From assembly GCF_024170005.1 (NCBI RefSeq), contig NZ_JALJXJ010000019.1, positions 1 to 64,000 on the forward strand: DNA of 64,000 nucleotides. Reading direction: 5' to 3'. A program made the translations under genes and the position numbers. Numbering within the stretch: the stretch's first letter is position 1; every line of letters starts with the position of its first letter. This DNA is from Azospirillum lipoferum (GTDB taxonomy: Bacteria; Pseudomonadota; Alphaproteobacteria; Azospirillales; Azospirillaceae). The notes below the pieces were generated by a model that saw only the letters and a program-made list of their open reading frames with translations, did no database searches and was not told where the DNA came from. This document shows, one piece after another, positions 61,554 through 64,000 of this stretch.

Positions 61554-62321
61554 CTATGCGGAAGGTGCAGGACGCGGCGACCGGATCAGATGATCCTCCA
61601 CGAAGTATTTGCGGCGCAGAAGCGCCATCAATCTGATCTTCAGGACATCCATCGTCTGTCCCTTTCCAACGAAATCGTCGGCCCCCGCGGTCAGGCTTAT
61701 CATCAGCTGCTCCTCGTCATCCTGGCTGGTCAGGATGACGATTTGGAAGAACAGGCCGCGCTGGCGCCGGAACCGGTCGAATCTTTCGCAAAGCTGGGTG
61801 CCGCTGGTGCCCGGCATCACGAGGTCGAGGATGACGCAGTCCAGCTCGCCGCCGGCCAGCGCCGCCACCGCCTCGTCGGCGTTGCGGGCGGCGGTGACGG
61901 TGCAGCCCTCCTGCTCCAGCTCGGCGCGCAGGAACTCGCGGTAGGTCGCGCTGTCGTCGACGATCAGGATGCGGGCGCGGCGGAAGATCTCCGCCGTCGT
62001 CGGCGGGGCGCTGCGCCGCTCCATCAGCGCGCAGGCGGACTCCACCACCGCCTTGGGGTCGGAGGGGTCGTGCTCCCCGGCGCCGCGGCCCAGCACGATG
62101 ACGGCGGCGTCGCTGCGGGCGCGCAGTTCCGCCAGGCCGGCGGGGCCGGCAAGCTCGCCCTCGACGATCAGCAGATCCCGGGGGGTTGCGGCGATCTCGG
62201 CCAGGGCGGGCTCGACGCCTTCGACGCAGACGGTCTCCACGCCGCGCTCCTCCAGCAGAAGCTTCAGCAGAAGGCCCTGCGTCTGGGAACCCATGACAAC
62301 CAGGGTGCGGTGTCCGTTCAT
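61554..62321 (-). CDS. Tandem pseudo-receiver/receiver response regulator
   Basis: 255 residues. The second half (~115-240) is a complete receiver: ILIVDDSATYREF, phospho-acceptor in VILDLVMPGTSG, Thr/Ser in VILTSQDDE, and Lys in FVGKGQT. The first half (~1-100) has the same fold pattern (TLVVMGSQTQGLLLKLLLEE, LLIVEGELAG) but lacks the acidic pair and has Glu where the phospho-Asp belongs, so it is a pseudo-receiver. No output domain. Start overlaps the cheB stop as ATGA, coupling it to the chemosensory operon. Confidence 0.85.
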   Translation of the reverse strand: MNGHRTLVVMGSQTQGLLLKLLLEERGVETVCVEGVEPALAEIAATPRDLLIVEGELAGPAGLAELRARSDAAVIVLGRGAGEHDPSDPKAVVESACALMERRSAPPTTAEIFRRARILIVDDSATYREFLRAELEQEGCTVTAARNADEAVAALAGGELDCVILDLVMPGTSGTQLCERFDRFRRQRGLFFQIVILTSQDDEEQLMISLTAGADDFVGKGQTMDVLKIRLMALLRRKYFVEDHLIRSPRPAPSA

Positions 62322-63451
62322 GACGCCATCTTATCGTCGGAGGTCAGTTGCAGCAGCCGTCCGGCCACCCGGTCGAGCGGCAGTTCCTCCACCGCACCGC
62401 CCAGCCGCACCGCAGTGCCGGGCATGCTGTGGATCACCGCCGTGGAGGCGTGTTCGGCGATGGTGTAGGCGCCGGCCCGGTGCATCTCCACCAGCCCCCT
62501 GGCACCGTCCTCGCCCATGCCGGTCAGCAGCACGCCGATGCCGGACGCGCCATAGGCGCGCGCCATCGACTGGAACAGCACCTCGCCCGAGGGGCGCTGG
62601 CCGCACACCAGCGGGTCGGCCGACAGGCGCAGCGTGGCGCCGTCCGCCAGCAGGTGCCGATCACCCGGCGCGACATAGACCATGCCGGGCCGCGGCGTCA
62701 GCCCCGCCTCCGCCAGCCGCACCGGCAGGGCGGAGACGGTGCCGAGCCAGCTGGCGAAGCCGGCCATGAAGGGGGCACCCATATGCTGGACCACGAAGAC
62801 CGGCAGCGGGAAGTCGGCCGGCATGTCCTTCAGAATCTTCGCCAGCGCTGCCGGCCCGCCGGTGGAGGCGACGAGCCCGACCGCACGGAAGCGCCGGACC
62901 CGGCCGTCGGCCGCCACCGCCTCGGCCGGCAGCCGGCCGTCCTGGGCCGGCGTTTCGCCCCCGCCGCCCGCCGCCGGCTTGGCACCGCGGGCGGAGATGC
63001 GGTGGCGGATCACCTTCACCTGGCTCATGATGACCAGCTGAGTGCAGAGATGGTGCGCCACCGTCTGGTAGTCGGCCCGCGCCATGCTGCCCGGCTTCTC
63101 CACCACCGCCAGCGCGCCGGCCTGCAAGGCCCGCATCGGGATGTCGAGGTCGCGCACGTCCGACGCCACCACCACGATCGGCAGCGGGTTCTGCCGCATG
63201 ATGCGGCTGGTCACCTCGAAGCCGTCGATGCCCGGCAGGCGGATGTCGAGCGACACCACGTCGGGAGCCATGCGCTCGATCATGCGCAGGGCCTGCTCGC
63301 CGGTGGAGGCGATGCCCGCCACCTCCAGCCGCGGGTCGGCGCTGATGACGTGGCTCAGCAGTTGCTGGATGACGGGGCTGTCCTCGACCACCAGCACGCG
63401 GATGCGACGGGTTCCGGTGGTGGGGATGCCGCTGTTCGCCGCTCCGCTCAC
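62318..63451 (-). CDS. cheB: Chemotaxis protein-glutamate methylesterase CheB
   Basis: 377 residues. N-terminal receiver (VLVVEDSPVIQQLL, VSLDIRLPGIDGFEV, VVVASD, EKPGSM), a Pro/Ala/Gly-rich linker, then the methylesterase with its catalytic triad: Ser in GLVASTGGPAAL, His in FVVQHMGAPF and Asp in LLTGMGEDGARG. It removes methyl groups from chemoreceptors (and deamidates glutamines) when phosphorylated by CheA. Start overlaps the cheA stop (ATGA); its own stop overlaps the next gene. Confidence 0.95.
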   Translation of the reverse strand: MSGAANSGIPTTGTRRIRVLVVEDSPVIQQLLSHVISADPRLEVAGIASTGEQALRMIERMAPDVVSLDIRLPGIDGFEVTSRIMRQNPLPIVVVASDVRDLDIPMRALQAGALAVVEKPGSMARADYQTVAHHLCTQLVIMSQVKVIRHRISARGAKPAAGGGGETPAQDGRLPAEAVAADGRVRRFRAVGLVASTGGPAALAKILKDMPADFPLPVFVVQHMGAPFMAGFASWLGTVSALPVRLAEAGLTPRPGMVYVAPGDRHLLADGATLRLSADPLVCGQRPSGEVLFQSMARAYGASGIGVLLTGMGEDGARGLVEMHRAGAYTIAEHASTAVIHSMPGTAVRLGGAVEELPLDRVAGRLLQLTSDDKMAS

Positions 63452-64000
63452 AGCAGCCGCCGGATGCCGGCCAGAAGCTCGTTCTGGTCGAAGCGCGTCT
63501 TGACGATGTAGGCGTCGGCGCCCAGGCGCAGGCCGCGTTCGCGGTCCTCGTCGCTGGCGCGCGAGGTGACGAGGATCACCGGGATCTCGGCCAGCCGCTT
63601 GTCCGCCTTCACCGCCTGCAACAGGGCGAAGCCGTCCATCCGGGGCATCTCGACGTCGCTGATGATCAGGCCAACCTCCATCCCTTCCGACAGGCGCTCC
63701 AGCGCCTCGCGTCCGTCGACGCAGAGCGTCACCCGATAACCATGGGCTTCGAGGATGCTCTTTTCCAGCGTGCGGGTGGTGATGCTGTCATCGACGACCA
63801 GGATATGCGCCCGGGCAGGGGTAACCTCTTCCGCCGGGCGTGCCGGGGCCGGCAGGGTGCTGCCGGGCAGCGGCATCAGGCCGGGAATGTTCAGCACCAG
63901 CGCCGGACCGCCATCGTCCATCAGCACGGTGCCGAGATAGCGGCCGGCATCGAGCCCGGTCTCCTCCGCCGCCGTCACCACCGTCTCGCGCGTGGCGACG
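63448..64000 (-). CDS. cheA: Hybrid chemotaxis kinase CheA, C-terminal part (cut by window edge)
   Basis: The frame is open to the right edge; the visible 184 or so residues cover the end of the CheW-like P5 domain (GRYLGTVLMDDGGPALVLNIPGL) and a C-terminal receiver with ILVVDDSITTRTL, GLIISDVEMPRMDG, VILVTSRASD and VKTRFDQNELL. CheA fused to a receiver is typical of alternative chemosensory pathways. The kinase core lies outside the window, so the name depends on this C-terminal architecture and on cheB being coupled to it. Confidence 0.85.
   Translation of the reverse strand, partial: VATRETVVTAAEETGLDAGRYLGTVLMDDGGPALVLNIPGLMPLPGSTLPAPARPAEEVTPARAHILVVDDSITTRTLEKSILEAHGYRVTLCVDGREALERLSEGMEVGLIISDVEMPRMDGFALLQAVKADKRLAEIPVILVTSRASDEDRERGLRLGADAYIVKTRFDQNELLAGIRRLL

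Overview
The window is high-GC DNA from an alphaproteobacterium, most likely Azospirillum or a close Rhodospirillales relative. This rests on the first ~87 nt of a 16S rRNA gene at the left edge (minus strand, alphaproteobacterial type) and on the gene content: NAGGN osmoprotectant genes, a NIT-ANTAR regulator, LdtR-like and DUF2336 proteins, and a multi-protein che cluster. The genus is an inference.

Layout: (1) 1-765, start of an rRNA operon reading leftwards with its promoter and leader. (2) 765-6.3 kb, a CPA2 K+/H+ antiporter facing a complete sulfate ABC importer (sbp-cysT-cysW-cysA). (3) 6.6-11.5 kb, a small membrane protein, a phosphoribosyltransferase-like/kinase-like fusion and two GT-B-type proteins. 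(4) 11.5-14.9 kb, an Mfd-type translocase that looks divergent. (5) 15-30 kb, a glycan/secretion locus, all on the minus strand. It holds a membrane coiled-coil protein, a polysaccharide pyruvyl transferase, two related GT4 enzymes, a methyltransferase and two very large GT2-type proteins (one apparently catalytically dead). It also holds an RTX protein made almost only of nonapeptide repeats and a dedicated type I secretion ABC/HlyD pair. galE follows on the other strand. (6) 31.5-36.5 kb, LdtR-like MarR regulator, DUF2336 protein, NIT-ANTAR regulator, small basic protein and an FMN-dependent 2-hydroxy-acid oxidase. (7) 36.5-40.7 kb, an HTH protein whose C-terminus is encoded by a dispersed palindromic repeat, a second GT-B-like paralogue, and a nucleotidyltransferase/metallophosphoesterase pair. 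(8) 41.06-44.1 kb, an AT-rich foreign island (TauE/SafE permease, unknown gene, LysR regulator) that has replaced the 5' part of an SDR gene and ends at a decayed IS5-family transposase. (9) 44.2-50.7 kb, an Fbp/Afu-type ABC importer divergent from a TctD/TctE-like two-component system. (10) 51-53.3 kb, small membrane protein, GFA-family protein, extensin-like protein and a BLUF photoreceptor. (11) 53.4-59.8 kb, a cyclic-nucleotide-domain MscS channel followed by the NAGGN osmolyte genes (asnO, ngg, M42 peptidase). (12) 59.8-64 kb, a chemosensory cluster: hybrid CheA (cut by the window edge), CheB, a pseudo-receiver/receiver protein and a soluble hybrid kinase.

Working hypothesis: the 15-30 kb locus makes and exports a calcium-binding RTX surface protein together with a decorated glycan, with galE supplying UDP-galactose. 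Four of its genes (25294 down to 18614) form a strictly translationally coupled operon with ATGA overlaps. The novel candidates are the repeat-only RTX/T1SS/glycan combination with its GT2 pseudoenzyme and shared GW module, the PRTase-kinase fusion, the paralogous GT-B family at 8.7 and 37.4 kb, and the nucleotidyltransferase/phosphoesterase pair. All coordinates and motifs come from reading the sequence; no database search was run.
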